Positions 36,902 through 46,980 are shown, counted from the first letter of the stretch. The stretch: DNA of 64,000 nt from Microbacterium sp. LWO13-1.2 (GCF_038397725.1 NZ_CP151634.1:1736001-1800000); one strand, 5' to 3'. Notes: generated by a model not told the origin, from the letters alone. Numbers and translations are program-made.

Positions 36902-37293
36902 GACGAGGCTCCTTCGGCGGGTTGCAGCTTGCGGCGGAGTCGTTCGAGCGCGAGGTCGGATGCTGCGCGGCGGGTGCGATTCCGGGAGAGGACGGCATCG
37001 CGGTCCAGGAGACGGTGGAGCAGATCGTGGCAGTACGGATGCATCGGCACGAGGTCTTCGTGCGTTTCGAGCGCCTGCCATCGCCCCTGATCGAGGACCA
37101 CGCCGACGTAGTCGAGGTGGTGCAGCTCGAGCTGCGCCTTGCTCGCAGCACGCCCGCAGCCCGCGCACGCCAGCACCCGACCGAACGACGCCTCTTCGGT
37201 GAACCAGCGGTCGCGCCTCGCGAACCAGACCGGTGAGTGCAGGAACTCAGACCGGTAGATGTTCAGCAGCCCGGGACGGCGACGATTGCTCAT
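36898..37293 (-). CDS. HNH-like zinc-binding protein
   Basis: A 131-residue protein with CAGCGRAASKAQLELHHLDY and later MHPYCHDLLHR, the Cys-x-x-Cys plus His-His plus Cys-His layout of small HNH proteins. Catalytic His is likely in LELHHLDY. It overlaps the coupling protein stop (ATGA). Possible roles are nicking, regulation, or a structural zinc finger in the transfer apparatus. Experimental role unknown. Confidence 0.65.
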   Translation of the reverse strand: MSNRRRPGLLNIYRSEFLHSPVWFARRDRWFTEEASFGRVLACAGCGRAASKAQLELHHLDYVGVVLDQGRWQALETHEDLVPMHPYCHDLLHRLLDRDAVLSRNRTRRAASDLALERLRRKLQPAEGASS

Positions 37294-39140
37294 TCGTCGT
37301 TCACCGCCTCGGCCGGAGCCGCCTCCGTCGAGGCAACGTCACGGGAGGATGGTTGTGCGGCGGGCTGAGTCGCGCGGGACGCGGCGTCGAACACGTCGCG
37401 CTGTTCGACCTCGGTCTGGCGTTTCCCGGATTGAATGCTCGCCGCGTCGCGACGTTCGTCCCAGCCGGCGAGGTCAAGGAGCACGCTGCGCCGGTTGCGG
37501 TACGCGAGCAGCCCCGTCGTTGGTGGGAGTCGGCGGATCTCGTCGACCGACATCAGCGGGCGGCGCTCGTGCTGCTCGCTCGCGGAGTGCCCGGCATCCC
37601 TGGTTGACCACGAACGTTGTGTGCGCTGCGTGTCGCGCGTGCCCAGCAGTGACTCGATGTCGCGGAGGTGGCCGACGTGGCTGGCGCCGCCCAAGAGCAC
37701 TTTCGCGGTCGCCGCGGCCCAGATGGTGTCAGCCTCCGCCCGCGACCAGGAGGTCTCGGCTTGGGAGAGAGCCTGCAGGACGATGAAGGTGCAGATGCCA
37801 CGACCCCCGCCGTCGGCCATGATCCGGGGCAGGTTGCCCCACCGGAACATGTTCGCGATCTCGTCGAGGATCAGCCCGAGCGGGTGCGCAAGCCGGGACC
37901 CCGGGGAGGCGAGCGCGGTGGTGCGGGCGACCTCGACGATGTCGTCGAGCAGCGCCCCGAGCCATCCGCCCATCGCTGAGGCGCCTGACGAGGACCCGAT
38001 CAGGTAGAGGGTGTTCGCGGCATCCAGGAACTCCCGCGGGTCGAGCGTGGGATCACCCGGTCGGGGCATCAGGGCGTCGCGGATCTGCGGGACGGCGAGC
38101 GGTGCGACGGCGCCCTGTACTCCGAACCAGATCGAGGAGACGAGCTTTTCGTCGCCGTTGATGGTCGCGTCGAGGCTGTCGCCCCAACCTGGGGCGCCGT
38201 CGCGCTTGAGGATGTCGACGGCGTCGCGGGTGAGTGCAGGGCTGGATCCCCAGTCGTAGAGTTCGGCGATCGTCTTCCGGCCCACGGCTGCGGCGTGCAG
38301 GAGTCTGCCGAGTATGACACCGGATGCCTGCGCCCACTCCCCGTTGGTTGTCGACGCGCCGAGCGCGGTGCCGGTGATGATCGCGGTGCCGCGTTGCATC
38401 GCCACCAGCGGATCCTCGCAGCCTGCGATGGGGGAGACGCGGAGCGGATGCCGGATGCCGGAGAGCCCTTGCGGGTCGAACACGTGCACGTCGCCGCGAG
38501 CCTGCCGGGTCCGCATCGTCGCGGTCAGGTTGTCGTTGGTGGTCGAGGTGGTGATCAACGGACCGGACCAGTCGACGATCGCGGAGACCAAGACGCGATA
38601 CCCCTTGCCCGACCGCGGCGGCCCTTCGAGCGCCACGGAATCCTCGATCGAGACGTAGACATCCTGCTGGCGGGAGCGCCCAACGCGCCAGCCGACGTCG
38701 GTAGCGGTGGGCTTGGCGAGATCCGGCCGGAGTTGGCGTGCGCGGCGGAGGACGGCGCGGGCGGACAGGTGCTCGCGGATCTCGGAACTCGTCGCGAACC
38801 CCGGCCGGGTCCGCAAGTCGGTGATGAACGCGCGGTCCGACTCCCGGTACCGACCTACCGCGACCAGCACCCACACGGTCGCGCTGGCAATCAGCAGGAC
38901 AGCGGCGAGGTCGGCAATGCGGATCCCTGTGATGGGTAGGGCGCATCCGGCGGGCGCGGTGTAGCCAGCCGGGTCGCCGGTGATCGCAAGCCCGAGCCCT
39001 GCGAACAGGTTGCCAGCGGTAGGTCGTGCACCGCAGATAAGGCGGGTGACGGCCTCCGCGATGAACCCGAACACGAGCGCGAGGATGACCGCGGCGCCGA
39101 TGAGCACCGTGACTCCTTTCCCGAGCAGTCCCTGATTCAT
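37290..39140 (-). CDS. Type IV coupling protein (TraG/VirD4 type)
   Basis: A 616-residue ATPase with two N-terminal membrane helices (about 8-30 and 70-92), Walker A GPPRSGKGY (about 173-181), Walker B LILDEIANMF and the downstream arginine-rich region. It docks the relaxase complex to the secretion channel and drives export. It is the link between the relaxase at 21.7 kb and this operon, although the two are separated by 12 kb of cargo. Confidence 0.88.
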   Translation of the reverse strand: MNQGLLGKGVTVLIGAAVILALVFGFIAEAVTRLICGARPTAGNLFAGLGLAITGDPAGYTAPAGCALPITGIRIADLAAVLLIASATVWVLVAVGRYRESDRAFITDLRTRPGFATSSEIREHLSARAVLRRARQLRPDLAKPTATDVGWRVGRSRQQDVYVSIEDSVALEGPPRSGKGYRVLVSAIVDWSGPLITTSTTNDNLTATMRTRQARGDVHVFDPQGLSGIRHPLRVSPIAGCEDPLVAMQRGTAIITGTALGASTTNGEWAQASGVILGRLLHAAAVGRKTIAELYDWGSSPALTRDAVDILKRDGAPGWGDSLDATINGDEKLVSSIWFGVQGAVAPLAVPQIRDALMPRPGDPTLDPREFLDAANTLYLIGSSSGASAMGGWLGALLDDIVEVARTTALASPGSRLAHPLGLILDEIANMFRWGNLPRIMADGGGRGICTFIVLQALSQAETSWSRAEADTIWAAATAKVLLGGASHVGHLRDIESLLGTRDTQRTQRSWSTRDAGHSASEQHERRPLMSVDEIRRLPPTTGLLAYRNRRSVLLDLAGWDERRDAASIQSGKRQTEVEQRDVFDAASRATQPAAQPSSRDVASTEAAPAEAVNDE

Positions 39141-39152
39141 GACGCCGGCTCC

Positions 39153-40433
39153 TCAGAGCGCCCCGGCGACAGATGCGGCGGCGCTCAGCCAGGCGTCGCG
39201 GGTACGGCGGTGTAACGCATCGAACCGCAGCGGTCCGGCTTTCAGCGCGCGGTCGAAGGGGATGATCTCGACGGCGCGGACGAGCGGACGGAACCCCTCG
39301 GCGATGCGCCGTGCCGTCCGTTCCGCCGGCTCGGATTGGGTGACAATGACGACCGCCCGGTCGGCGAGGTCGGCGGAGCGTTCGTCGCGGCCGCGGAGCG
39401 CGTCCAGGAGCAGTGCGGCGGATTCGGCGGATTCCGGGGTGGCAAGGGTGGGGATCACGAGCTGGGAGGAGCTGTCGATCATCCGCAGCCACCGATCAGC
39501 GGATTCGTCGTTACCGGAGTCAAATACCACGAGGCGGAAATAGCGGGCGGCGACGCGCATCAGCAGGTTGAACTCGGAGGCGGCGATGCGCTGATCCGTG
39601 GCGAGAAGCTCCGGGTTCGAACGCAGCACGTCGTACCGGTCGGTCGCCTGGTGATGCACGAACCGCGTGATGTCCGACACCCCGGCGCTCAGCTCGAGTA
39701 GCCCGGGGGCAGCGGGCACCAGGTCGCGGAGGGTGGTGTCGTAGAGGCCTTGTTCGGTGCGCCAACCGAGGGTGCCGCGGGTGTCGTTGTTGTCCCAGGC
39801 GAGCACGTTCCCGCCGCCTTCACGGGCGTACACGGCGGCGAGCATCGCGCAGGTCATCGTCTTGCCTACGCCGCCTTTGCCGTTTGCGACGGCGATCGTG
39901 CGGCATCCGGCCCAGTGCATCGATACGGCCGCGACCCAGTCGGCCCGCCGACGGTCGGCATTCGACGGCCGGATGTTGATCCCGATGCCGGCGAGGGCAC
40001 CACGCCACCCGGTGGGTCGGGAGGCGGCCTCTGCAACGGGGGTGAGGAAGGTCGGACGGGGAGACTCCGCAGCCGACATGGCGTCAACGGCATCGGGCTG
40101 CGGGGTCGGTACCGTAAGCTCCTCTCCGCTCGTCGACGCGTCCGCGATGTCGGGGACGGGACCGGTTGGGGAAGCTGTCGCGTCCGGCGTGATCGCCGTG
40201 AATGTGCCATCGGTGCCGACGAGGAGGTGGTGGGAGCCGCGGTCGCCGGCGGTGATGAGTTCGACCGGGGTGCCGGTGCGGCGGGCCTCTTCGGTGGCGC
40301 GGCGGACGACCGCGTGGCGGATGTCCTCCTCACCGGTCGGTGTGACGGGTTCGGTGCTGCCCTCGAGGGTGATGAAGGTCGCCTGCGGCCCGGTGACGGT
40401 CGCGTAGGTGCGGGGATGGGTGACGATGCTCAT
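39153..40433 (-). CDS. MinD/ParA-like ATPase
   Basis: A 426-residue protein with a variable acidic 170-residue N-terminal region, then a deviant Walker A GKGGVGKTM (about 185-193), and VVFDSGNDES in the position of Walker B. The P-loop is the ParA/MinD signature. In conjugative operons such proteins may position the transfer complex or help partition. No ParB is visible here. ATG at 40433 is used; the gene starts 11 bases after the VirB4-like stop. Confidence 0.82.
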   Translation of the reverse strand: MSIVTHPRTYATVTGPQATFITLEGSTEPVTPTGEEDIRHAVVRRATEEARRTGTPVELITAGDRGSHHLLVGTDGTFTAITPDATASPTGPVPDIADASTSGEELTVPTPQPDAVDAMSAAESPRPTFLTPVAEAASRPTGWRGALAGIGINIRPSNADRRRADWVAAVSMHWAGCRTIAVANGKGGVGKTMTCAMLAAVYAREGGGNVLAWDNNDTRGTLGWRTEQGLYDTTLRDLVPAAPGLLELSAGVSDITRFVHHQATDRYDVLRSNPELLATDQRIAASEFNLLMRVAARYFRLVVFDSGNDESADRWLRMIDSSSQLVIPTLATPESAESAALLLDALRGRDERSADLADRAVVIVTQSEPAERTARRIAEGFRPLVRAVEIIPFDRALKAGPLRFDALHRRTRDAWLSAAASVAGAL

Positions 40434-40444
40434 GGTCAGTGCTC

Positions 40445-42046
40445 CTAGGTGAGATCGAGTGTGAGATCGCGGGATTCGGGGATGACCCAGCCGCCGAGGC
40501 TGGTGTCAGGGCCACTGGGCCAGTAGGCGTCGAGGGCCTCGGCGTCCAGGATTCGGAGGGCGTCGTCGTGGTCGGCGGCGGAGACGGCGTCGTCGGTGGC
40601 GAACAGTTCGTATTCCCAGTCGGTGCTGGTGGCGAAACAGTCGACGAGGTAGGAGAACTGGCCCACGTAGGCGAGGAACTCGCCCTTCCGCAGTTGCCTA
40701 GCCATCTCCACGTGCGGAGCTGGAAGGTTCAACCGCTGGCGGAGGGCAGTCTGCTCTTGGTGGTTGACGCGGAAGATGAACTTGTTCTCGATGTCGCCGA
40801 CGATCGAGTAGGCGAGGGAGCGTTCCATCGAGTCGGCGTCGCCGACAGCATCCAGGTCGCCCATCTTGTGCAGGATCACGATGTTGCTGATCCCGTAATG
40901 GCGGGACAGCTTGAGCCACTGCTGGAACATCTGCAACGACGCCAGCGAGGTCATGTCGCGCCATCCTTCCTCGCGGACCACGTAGCGGGTGCGGTGCGCG
41001 GCCCGGTCGCTGATCACCGCCTGGATCCACGCCGTCGAGCACACCTGCGTGAGCTGGGCGGCGAGGTCACCGCGGGCGAACAGCTCACTGGTGTCGGTGA
41101 CGACGATCGGCGCGTCCTGGTCGAACTCGACCGTGGACTCGTCTTCGAAGAGCCCGGACAGGTCGCCGTCAACGAATCGGCGCAGCACGAACAGAGGCTG
41201 AATGGCGCCGTCGGACGCACGGAACGCGGCATCGGACTCTTCAGCGATGGTGCCGAGCTCCTGGTAGACACCGCGGAGCGTCGGCCGGTCATCGGTGTGC
41301 GCGATGCACCGCTCCAGTGCGTCGAGGATCGCGGCGTGCTCGACCGCGGTAAGGCGGTTGCCGAGCGTCAACTCGATCAGCGAGATCAGGGTGCCGATGC
41401 GACGTTGCTTGACCATCTGCTCGTGCTGCTCATCCGTCGTGTCGGTGCGACGCGGGCCGCGGTCGAGCGGATTGAGGCGGGTGCCGGTGCCGCCGCCGAG
41501 GCGGATCACCTGCCCGCTCGGGATCGCCTCCGCGACCGCGACCCACTCGCCCTTGGGGTCCGAGGGAACGACAACCTGGTGCCCGAACGCGATCGACCGC
41601 GTGACGAGGGTCTTCACCGTCGCGGACTTCCCGCCCCGGTATGCCCCGAGTACGAGGATGTTCGTGGAGAACGTGCCGCGCTCGGTGTCGTCGACGTACG
41701 CCTCCCACGGGGAGAAGTGCCACAGCGCGTCGGCGTTCAGGTCGACGCCCAGGATGGGGCCGCGGTGTCCGAGCCCGGAGTCGGCGACGAACGGGTAGAT
41801 CCCGGCGATGTGCTGCGAGGTCGCCTGATGCGCCGGGACCACCGCCTTCGCCAGATTCCAGTACCCGCCCTGAACGAAGCCGGGGCCGAACGGCCCGCGC
41901 ACCGGTGCCTCGGGAAGAGAACGGTCATGACGTGTCGTGCGAGCGGGCGTCGCCTCTCGCTGCTCTTGCGCGACCTGACGTCGCAGCTCGCGCTTCTGCC
42001 GTCGGGTGAGGCCGGTCGGGGTGAAGGTGGCGGCGTGGCGGGTCAT
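40445..42046 (-). CDS. VirB4-like conjugative ATPase
   Basis: A 533-residue protein with Walker A LGAYRGGKSATVK and IVVTDTSELF and VVREEGWRDM further on as the Walker B-like region. Its size is close to the C-terminal half of VirB4; the N-terminal domain is missing, and is supplied by the SCO6880-like protein upstream. ATG at 42046 overlaps the stop of that gene by one base. It powers assembly of the transfer channel. The ATPase domain is FtsK/VirB4 like. Confidence 0.85.
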   Translation of the reverse strand: MTRHAATFTPTGLTRRQKRELRRQVAQEQREATPARTTRHDRSLPEAPVRGPFGPGFVQGGYWNLAKAVVPAHQATSQHIAGIYPFVADSGLGHRGPILGVDLNADALWHFSPWEAYVDDTERGTFSTNILVLGAYRGGKSATVKTLVTRSIAFGHQVVVPSDPKGEWVAVAEAIPSGQVIRLGGGTGTRLNPLDRGPRRTDTTDEQHEQMVKQRRIGTLISLIELTLGNRLTAVEHAAILDALERCIAHTDDRPTLRGVYQELGTIAEESDAAFRASDGAIQPLFVLRRFVDGDLSGLFEDESTVEFDQDAPIVVTDTSELFARGDLAAQLTQVCSTAWIQAVISDRAAHRTRYVVREEGWRDMTSLASLQMFQQWLKLSRHYGISNIVILHKMGDLDAVGDADSMERSLAYSIVGDIENKFIFRVNHQEQTALRQRLNLPAPHVEMARQLRKGEFLAYVGQFSYLVDCFATSTDWEYELFATDDAVSAADHDDALRILDAEALDAYWPSGPDTSLGGWVIPESRDLTLDLT

Positions 42047-43539
42047 CACTTCATCCCCAATCCGACCGGGATCGCGTTCACCATCAGCGCCTCGGCCTGC
42101 TGGCAGTACAGGATCTGCGCCTCCATTCCGGCGCGGGACAGGGCGTTGCGCATCCCCGCTACGGCCTGGTCGAGGCGCTCCTCGTCGGATGCGGTGATGG
42201 TGAGGTAAGCGCCGTACTGGAACTCGCCGTGCCCGTTCGCAATTTCCTGTTCCTGCTGCTCCAGGGCACGCCAATCCGCAGCATCCGCCGCCGATCCGTC
42301 CGCCCCGCGCTTCGCGCGGAGCGACTCGTTGCCACGCCACACCTTCTTCTCGTCACGGATCCGCTTCAACGCTTTGGACACCGGAACCGGGGTCAGCACG
42401 ATGGAGAGGATGTGCGTGATCGCCTCACCCGTGTTCGGATGCCGGGCGAACACGACGGGGGAAAGGAACCCGACGGGAGAATCGGAGCGCGGCCACTCGT
42501 GCACCCACATGGTCGTGTGCACGCCGGAGTCGGTAACGACGATCCCGTTGCGTCCCTTCGGCTCATCGAGGAACATCGGGCCGATCGCGACCGGATCGAC
42601 CCCGGCGAGCTGATCGGGACGGTTCTGCACGATCGGCGCGAACTCCGGATCGAACGCCAGCCGGCCGAGGGCTGCGACATCACGAACTGTCAACCAGCGG
42701 CGGACGGTGATCTTCGCGGCGGTCAGCGCGTCGGCGAGGTTGCCGGATTCGATCTGCGCGAGAGCGAGGATCGCGTCCTTCCCGCCGCCGAGCGCCTTCA
42801 ACTGCGACCCGAGCGCGACCAGGTCGAGGGTGAGGATGACGTAGTTGCGATGCGCGACCTCGAACCGCTCCGACTGATCCATCACCTCCTGGTAATTGCG
42901 GGCGACCGGCGAATCTGCGGCGATGTTCCTGACTCGGCGGACGGTGTCGTAGTGGTCGCGGGCGGCGCGGATCGTGGTCGGCAGGGTGCGCTCTTGCAGG
43001 GTCACCCGCTTCATTCCGGGGCGCTGGGTGAATGGTCCGAGGACCCGGTCGAACTGCTCCGCGAGGTCGAACCGTTCGGGGAGGTCGTGCATCAGGAAGC
43101 CCTGCACTTCGAGTTCCGCGACGACCGACACGGACCGGTCGTGCGGGTTGTAGACGGCAGCGAGACCGTTCACATCCCACAGCTGCAGCGACGCACGGAT
43201 GCCGGGAAGGTTCAGCGTGCCAGCAAGTTCGGGGCGCTCGGGGCGGAACGTGTGCGTCGTCGCCCCGGTACGGCTACGGAGCTTCTTCATCATCCACAAT
43301 GCCGCCATCCGAGGGGTGGAGACCCCACGGAGGCTCGTCAGCGCGGTCACCCCGAACCCCAGATACAGCGGTGCGCCGTACAGCAGCCCGAGCGGCCCGA
43401 ATCGGTTCACGAAGAGCAGCAGAACGAGCGCCGCGATGGCGAGGAAAGTCAGCTGCCAGGGATCCATCCCCATCACGACGCCCTGCCTCGACCGACGCGG
43501 CAACCGCACCGGACGTGCGTAGTCGCTGTTGATGGTCAT
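42046..43539 (-). CDS. SCO6880-family membrane protein of actinobacterial conjugation
   Basis: A 497-residue protein with two N-terminal membrane helices (about 26-62) and a long cytoplasmic part. It matches the family named for SCO6880, which pairs with a VirB4-like ATPase in actinobacterial transfer systems and looks like a PrgI plus VirB4-N fusion. It overlaps both neighbours by one and four bases. It probably anchors the ATPase to the channel. Confidence 0.82.
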   Translation of the reverse strand: MTINSDYARPVRLPRRSRQGVVMGMDPWQLTFLAIAALVLLLFVNRFGPLGLLYGAPLYLGFGVTALTSLRGVSTPRMAALWMMKKLRSRTGATTHTFRPERPELAGTLNLPGIRASLQLWDVNGLAAVYNPHDRSVSVVAELEVQGFLMHDLPERFDLAEQFDRVLGPFTQRPGMKRVTLQERTLPTTIRAARDHYDTVRRVRNIAADSPVARNYQEVMDQSERFEVAHRNYVILTLDLVALGSQLKALGGGKDAILALAQIESGNLADALTAAKITVRRWLTVRDVAALGRLAFDPEFAPIVQNRPDQLAGVDPVAIGPMFLDEPKGRNGIVVTDSGVHTTMWVHEWPRSDSPVGFLSPVVFARHPNTGEAITHILSIVLTPVPVSKALKRIRDEKKVWRGNESLRAKRGADGSAADAADWRALEQQEQEIANGHGEFQYGAYLTITASDEERLDQAVAGMRNALSRAGMEAQILYCQQAEALMVNAIPVGLGMK

Positions 43540-45011
43540 GATGGGCTCCCCTCAGCCTGCGGTTTCTGAGCTTGCGGTGATGCTTTCGGCGGTGCCTGCG
43601 GCGAAGCTTGCGGCGAGGGACGCGGTGTTGATGCGGTGGGACCGCCGGAGTGGGATCCGCCGGACGTCGTGGCCGTGCGATTCCGAGTCGGTGTGGATGC
43701 ACGGCGGAGCGCACCCGACCTGGCGCCGGTCTTCGACATCGGGCCGGTGCTCTTGGGACCGCCACCCGGCGAGTGGATACCGGAGGGGAGACCGCCGAGC
43801 CGAGTCGGGATACGCGCGGCCGTGCGCCCTGCGTTCCCGGCCATGCGCCCGCCGTGAGATCCGAGGCGAGAGCCGACGCCGTCGGCGGCAACCGCGCCGA
43901 CGAAGCTGAACAGCCCGAAGATCGCGAAAGGTGCGAATGCGACGAGGACGAGTCCGACCAGCAGCGGCCAGGACTGCGGATTCCAGATCGTCTTCACGCT
44001 CGCGAGCCCGTTGATGATAAGCGTGACGAACCCGATCGTGAGGGGACCGGTCAGCAACAGGACCATCACAGCCGAGGAGTAGCGGACGACCCATTGCGGA
44101 CCGACACCGCGCACCGGGAACAGCATCCACGCCACCGGTCCGACCATGATGAGCGCGGCGAGCACGATGTTGCGGAACGTGAACACGAGCATCAGCAGCA
44201 GCATCCCGAGCATGAGGAGACCGTGGATCAGGAAGGCGAAGAAGTAATTCGCCTGCCCGCCGGCCCACATCACCGACTGCAGCGTCGAGAACAGCGCAAG
44301 CGGACCGTCGCGGTTCATGATGTACCAGGTCATGTCGTCGATCGCGTTCAACAGGTGGCCCGTCAGCCACAGCGTGATCGGCACCGCGGGGACCGCGATG
44401 AACGACCGCACCAGAGCGCCCACGAGCTCCTCGCGATCACCGGAGACGACGGCAGCGGCGACGGCCCAGACCATCGCGCCGAAGGTGATGATCAGGATCG
44501 CCCACTGCCAGAACGACCACTCGCCGACCGCCGCGGCCCACAGCAAAGTGCTGGTGTCGAAGCGCATGGCATCCGCGACGAGGAACATGATCGCCGTCGC
44601 CGCGATCGCCATGCCACGACCCGCGTTCTCAAACGTGAGGCAGACGGCATCCCCGAGGCTGCAGCCGTACTTCACCAGCAGGGGAGTGCCGCCGTCGGCC
44701 TGAATGGCCTTGACGTGTCCTTCGTAGGTCGTGCAGACCATGGCGCGCTCACCGCCGAACGAGACCCCGACGAAACACTGCTGGGCCGTGACCTGCTGTG
44801 TGTCATTCGGGGTGCAGTTGACCTGCCCGCTCGAGCTCTGGCAATCGACATCGAACGCGGGAGCGGACCAGGGTTCGCCACCGACGGATGCCGACATGGG
44901 CGGGGTATTGGCGGCATCCGCAGGGGTGCTGGCCTGGGCCGCGCTGCCCGAGGCGAGCACCAGCGCGATCCCGACGGTGACGCCGAACCGGAGCACGCGC
45001 AGCATGTTCAT
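43536..45011 (-). CDS. VirB6/TrbL-like polytopic membrane protein
   Basis: A 491-residue protein: signal peptide (1-28), a periplasm-side Cys-rich segment with about six Cys (DCQSSS to CLTF), then five to seven membrane helices from about 125 to 400, and a long Pro/Ser/Thr-rich tail. This is the layout of VirB6/TrbL-like channel proteins. It overlaps the pilin-like gene by one base. It likely forms the inner-membrane pore. Confidence 0.82.
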   Translation of the reverse strand: MNMLRVLRFGVTVGIALVLASGSAAQASTPADAANTPPMSASVGGEPWSAPAFDVDCQSSSGQVNCTPNDTQQVTAQQCFVGVSFGGERAMVCTTYEGHVKAIQADGGTPLLVKYGCSLGDAVCLTFENAGRGMAIAATAIMFLVADAMRFDTSTLLWAAAVGEWSFWQWAILIITFGAMVWAVAAAVVSGDREELVGALVRSFIAVPAVPITLWLTGHLLNAIDDMTWYIMNRDGPLALFSTLQSVMWAGGQANYFFAFLIHGLLMLGMLLLMLVFTFRNIVLAALIMVGPVAWMLFPVRGVGPQWVVRYSSAVMVLLLTGPLTIGFVTLIINGLASVKTIWNPQSWPLLVGLVLVAFAPFAIFGLFSFVGAVAADGVGSRLGSHGGRMAGNAGRTAARIPTRLGGLPSGIHSPGGGPKSTGPMSKTGARSGALRRASTPTRNRTATTSGGSHSGGPTASTPRPSPQASPQAPPKASPQAQKPQAEGSPS

Positions 45012-45307
45012 CAGAACCCGAAGTCGAAATTCACGAACCAGGCGAACAGGCCGGATGCCGCACCGAGGACGGCGGCGGCGATGAAGATCCAGAGGATGTT
45101 CTCGCCCGCCCAGGTGCGCACGCGATCGGAGGCAAGGCCGCGGAAGGCGAGGGCAGCGCCGGCGATGATCAGCATGATCAGGACGACGAGCATCGCGCCC
45201 GCGAGGATGTACGACGCGATGACTTGGAACCCTTGGAAGAACGGGGCAGAGAAGTCCGGTTGGATATCGGGGACGTCGACCTCGCCAGGGATGGTGTTCG
45301 TGAACAT
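45011..45307 (-). CDS. VirB2-like small membrane protein
   Basis: A 98-residue protein with a polar N terminus and two membrane helices (about 30-54 and 70-94) joined by the RGLASDRVRTW loop. Size and topology match VirB2/TrbC-like pilin or channel proteins that lie next to VirB6 genes. No signal peptide. It may be the pore or pilus subunit of this transfer system. Confidence 0.7.
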   Translation of the reverse strand: MFTNTIPGEVDVPDIQPDFSAPFFQGFQVIASYILAGAMLVVLIMLIIAGAALAFRGLASDRVRTWAGENILWIFIAAAVLGAASGLFAWFVNFDFGF

Positions 45308-45344
45308 GGGGATCTGCTCCTTGCGGTGGGGGCCTGCGCGGGCC

Positions 45345-45953
45345 CTATTTCAGGGGAAGGCCGAGAGCGGCCATGAACGGCTCCGGATCTACCGGAGTTC
45401 CGGACTTCTGAACTTCGAAATGCAGATGGCATCCGAACGACGCGCCGGTGTCGCCTTCCGCACCCAGAGGTGTGCCTGCCGTGATCTGCTGCCCTTCGAC
45501 AACACGGATCGATTCCCATTGCATGTGGCCGTACAGCGTGACCAGCGAGTCGCCGTGATCGATGCGGACGGTGTTTCCCCAGCCGTAGTACGACCCCGCC
45601 GTGATCACTTCCCCGGGCCCAGCGGCGAAGATCGTCGAGCCGCAGCCCTGAGCCATGTCATAGCCCTTGTGGTTCGTGGAGCAGTAGCTGCATCCGTCCA
45701 CCGGGTCGTATCCGAACCCGCGGCCCTTGGTGTATTCGCCAGCGAGCGGGTACCCCCAGTCGCCGCTCGCTGCCGGAGGATTGGCGCCGGGTTCAACGAT
45801 GCCCGCGGCGCTCCCTGCGACAGCGAACGGGATCGCGATCAGCGGAGTCAGCGCGAATGCCACAGCGAGCAGGATGACCAGGATCGCTCCGCCAAGGATC
45901 CGCCGGCCAGTCCTCGTATTGAGGGCTGCGGCGGCGACGGCGGGGACACCCAT
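45345..45953 (-). CDS. M23-family peptidoglycan peptidase
   Basis: A 202-residue protein with one N-terminal membrane helix (about 18-45) and a C-terminal LytM/M23 metallopeptidase. Zinc-ligand motifs are NHKGYDMA (His and Asp) and FGCHLHFE (His-x-His). It cuts peptidoglycan cross-links and makes room for the conjugation channel. It starts at ATG 45953, one base after the VirB8-like gene stop. Two Cys in GCSYCSTNHKG lie next to the active site. Confidence 0.88.
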   Translation of the reverse strand: MGVPAVAAAALNTRTGRRILGGAILVILLAVAFALTPLIAIPFAVAGSAAGIVEPGANPPAASGDWGYPLAGEYTKGRGFGYDPVDGCSYCSTNHKGYDMAQGCGSTIFAAGPGEVITAGSYYGWGNTVRIDHGDSLVTLYGHMQWESIRVVEGQQITAGTPLGAEGDTGASFGCHLHFEVQKSGTPVDPEPFMAALGLPLK

Positions 45954-45954
45954 G

Positions 45955-46686
45955 TCAGGGCTCCAACGGCTCCGTGAAGTAACGCACCACCTTGCAGTCC
46001 CCAGACTGCTGCGCACTATCGGGCGTCGGTACGGATCCGGCGCCGCACAGCACCTGGACACTCACCCGCACCTGCTCGTCATAAGACGTCTCGCTGCCGT
46101 CGCCATCTGACCGCGTGAAGGACAGCGTCACGTCCGCGGTCCCGATCGACATGTCGCCAGACGCGTCATCACTGACCGGCACGAAGGCGATATCGCCAGT
46201 CGTGGCGGCAACGACCCGGCCGTCTTCGTTCGCGAGCGAGTCCCAGTCCTGCTGGGGGAGCACGACGCCTTGACGCATCAATCCTTGCGAATCCGTCATC
46301 GCGGCCTGCTGATCGGCTTCGGAGTTGAAGCGGGTGTCGGGCGTGAACCAGGTGTCGAGGTAGTCGAGCCACGCTTCTCGCTCGCCCTTCGTCGTGTCGA
46401 AGGAGGATGCGGCTTCGAGCGCGGCGCGAATATACGTTGCGGCGTCCGTCGTGATCGGTTCGGGTCGCCAGCCGCGGTCGGCGACGGAGGGGTCGACGAC
46501 CTCGTCATCACCCGGGGTCGTCTGTGGAGTGGGCTGCGTTGTCGGCTCCCCGGTCGGATCTGTGGGCGTCGGCGTCCGCTGTGTCAGCAAGGAGCCGATG
46601 ATGATCGCCACGATGCCAGCGACCAAGACGAGGCCGCCGGTGATGGCCCACGTCAGTCCGCGCCGTCCGGAGTTTGCGCTCGTCAC
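45955..46686 (-). CDS. VirB8/TcpC-like transfer protein
   Basis: A 243-residue protein with one membrane helix (about 10-32), a Thr/Pro-rich linker, and a C-terminal domain with mixed helix and sheet (residues about 80-240). The size and layout fit VirB8/TcpC-like bitopic transfer proteins in Gram-positive elements. GTG at 46686 is the start because it overlaps the previous TAG by one base. No sequence signature makes this certain. Confidence 0.6.
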   Translation of the reverse strand: MTSANSGRRGLTWAITGGLVLVAGIVAIIIGSLLTQRTPTPTDPTGEPTTQPTPQTTPGDDEVVDPSVADRGWRPEPITTDAATYIRAALEAASSFDTTKGEREAWLDYLDTWFTPDTRFNSEADQQAAMTDSQGLMRQGVVLPQQDWDSLANEDGRVVAATTGDIAFVPVSDDASGDMSIGTADVTLSFTRSDGDGSETSYDEQVRVSVQVLCGAGSVPTPDSAQQSGDCKVVRYFTEPLEP

Positions 46687-46979
46687 TATCGCCGACCCCC
46701 CTGATGATCCGGGATGGCGACCGTGCACGGACGGTACGGCTCGCGCGACGGTTGCCGTGCGGGCATTCTACGCACGAGGTAGGCCGTCATGTAGCGACTT
46801 TTGGCCAGATTGTGGATAACTCGGATGCCGTCGGCCTTTGTGGATCCCGCAGCCTTGGGCCTTCTGGCGGTGGGGGATTCGAGCTGTTCTGCCCGGATAT
46901 CGGGGGCTATCTCGTCAGTGGGCCCACGGAACTGGAGGGGCTTCGAGGCCACCATCTGGATCGTGCGAGCCGTGGACAT
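46686..46979 (-). CDS. Small transfer-operon leader gene, unknown function
   Basis: A 97-residue protein whose stop overlaps the next GTG start by one base. The ATG at 46979 is directly preceded by the palindrome and by a TATACA -10 box eight bases upstream, so the mRNA could be leaderless. The protein is polar without motif or membrane segment. It is the first gene of the 13-gene operon. Alternative ATG at 46955 has no ribosome site either. Confidence 0.6.
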   Translation of the reverse strand: MSTARTIQMVASKPLQFRGPTDEIAPDIRAEQLESPTARRPKAAGSTKADGIRVIHNLAKSRYMTAYLVRRMPARQPSREPYRPCTVAIPDHQGGRR

Positions 46980-46980
46980 G

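Noticed and set aside
40439..42208. Very long plus-strand open frame opposite the VirB4-like gene
   Set aside because: The minus strand encodes clear conjugation motifs; the plus frame is biased GC shadow without ribosome site or motif.
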